DNA of 64,000 nucleotides from Desulfogranum marinum. Lineage in GTDB: Bacteria; Desulfobacterota; Desulfobulbia; Desulfobulbales; Desulfobulbaceae. Location: contig NZ_JAFFQD010000022.1 in the NCBI RefSeq assembly GCF_016918565.1, forward strand, positions 27,521 to 91,520, written 5' to 3'. Below, in pieces: positions 63,877 through 64,000 of this stretch. How positions within the stretch are numbered: the stretch's first letter is position 1; each line of letters opens with the position of its first letter. Both the position numbers and the translations under genes were made by a program. The notes under the pieces are model-generated. The model was not told the DNA's origin and did not search any database. It worked only from the letters and a program-made list of their open reading frames with translations.

Positions 63877-64000
63877 GTGCCACGAAGGCACGCACGGGTG
63901 TTCAACACCCAGTGCAGCTATGCTGCATAAAAGATGAGGGAAGGCCCCTCGAAGTCGCCATACAGGTGGAGGCTTCAAACCACCGTAAGCTGCGTCGGTA
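63877..64000 (+). mobile_element. Possible 5' end of a second group II intron nested in the first
   Basis: Immediately after the YADDC codons the sequence begins GTGCCACGAAGGCAC (a 5-bp hairpin), then GGGTG/CACCC and GCAGC/GCTGC hairpins. This is a serial arrangement like the 5' domain of a group II intron. The first residues (GTGCC) are close to, but not identical with, the GUGYG consensus. If correct, the locus is a twintron. A different small insertion or a frameshift is the alternative. Confidence 0.5.

Larger units (their letters stand above)
62620..64000 (+). mobile_element. Group II intron, right end beyond the window
   Basis: The intron starts at 62620 with the canonical GTGCG (GTGCGACC), followed by a short hairpin GACC/GGTC and TGTAGTCAAGCGGG, matching the 5' end plan of Ll.LtrB-type introns. 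About 450 nt of structured RNA precede the reverse transcriptase gene (63067). The 3' end (domain V, AY) is not in the window. The intron ORF is interrupted at 63877. Confidence 0.85.

Overview
The window looks like a chromosome segment of an anaerobic, probably sulfate- or sulfur-metabolising deltaproteobacterium (Desulfobacterota, perhaps Desulfobulbales-like). This is inferred from gene content: a LutABC-type iron-sulfur lactate oxidation operon, a large sigma-54/two-component regulatory block, a low-molecular-mass sulfite-reductase-like protein, a small 2[4Fe-4S] ferredoxin, and Gram-negative envelope genes (RND/TolC efflux, PBP1C with alpha-2-macroglobulin). No rRNA, tRNA or CRISPR array was seen.

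Layout. 1-1833: U32-type genes overlapping by 4 nt. 2081-3072: a CBM48-like protein and a gamma-carbonic-anhydrase fold protein. 3101-8212: a BMP-type nucleoside ABC transporter whose operon also carries a xanthine/guanine phosphoribosyltransferase. 8446-9159: an SDR oxidoreductase. 9584-18525: one leftward block holding three receiver-containing proteins, a sensor kinase, a degenerate kinase-like protein, a NifX-like protein, a sigma-54 activator, a DASS transporter with a 39-residue membrane protein, a CBS protein, and a fusion of a cytidylate-kinase-like domain, a BON-like domain and a receiver. Its upstream region has a good -24/-12 promoter and GTTTCA palindromes, and it diverges from lutABC (18852-21776). 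The regulatory block probably senses an organic acid and controls its uptake and lactate oxidation. 21960-28646: an RND efflux operon whose outer-membrane gene is fused to a periplasmic-binding-protein-like domain. 29116-34959: DEAD-box helicase, sulfite-reductase-like protein, Gdx-type SMR exporter, YchJ-like protein, EamA exporter and an FMN-dependent hydroxyacid oxidase. 35148-44482: two poorly known proteins, then adenine deaminase at the end of an oligopeptide-type ABC operon with a MarR regulator. 45165-51757: scattered genes (divergent PRPP synthase, PilZ, Csp, GGDEF, ferredoxin) separated by long gaps.

51870-53705 is a decaying region: a truncated pseudogene with an in-frame stop, then a WYL regulator gene broken by two unrelated insertions. 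One is a clean 262-bp MITE-like element with 5-bp target duplications; a second full copy lies at 30769-31030. The other is a more diverged repeat that recurs at 9421-9544. 54166-61721: alpha-2-macroglobulin, PBP1C and a small membrane protein. The window ends in a group II intron (from 62620) whose reverse transcriptase is interrupted just after the YADD motif, apparently by the 5' end of another structured element, possibly a second group II intron (twintron).

All family assignments were made by reading motifs in the translated sequence; no database search was run.
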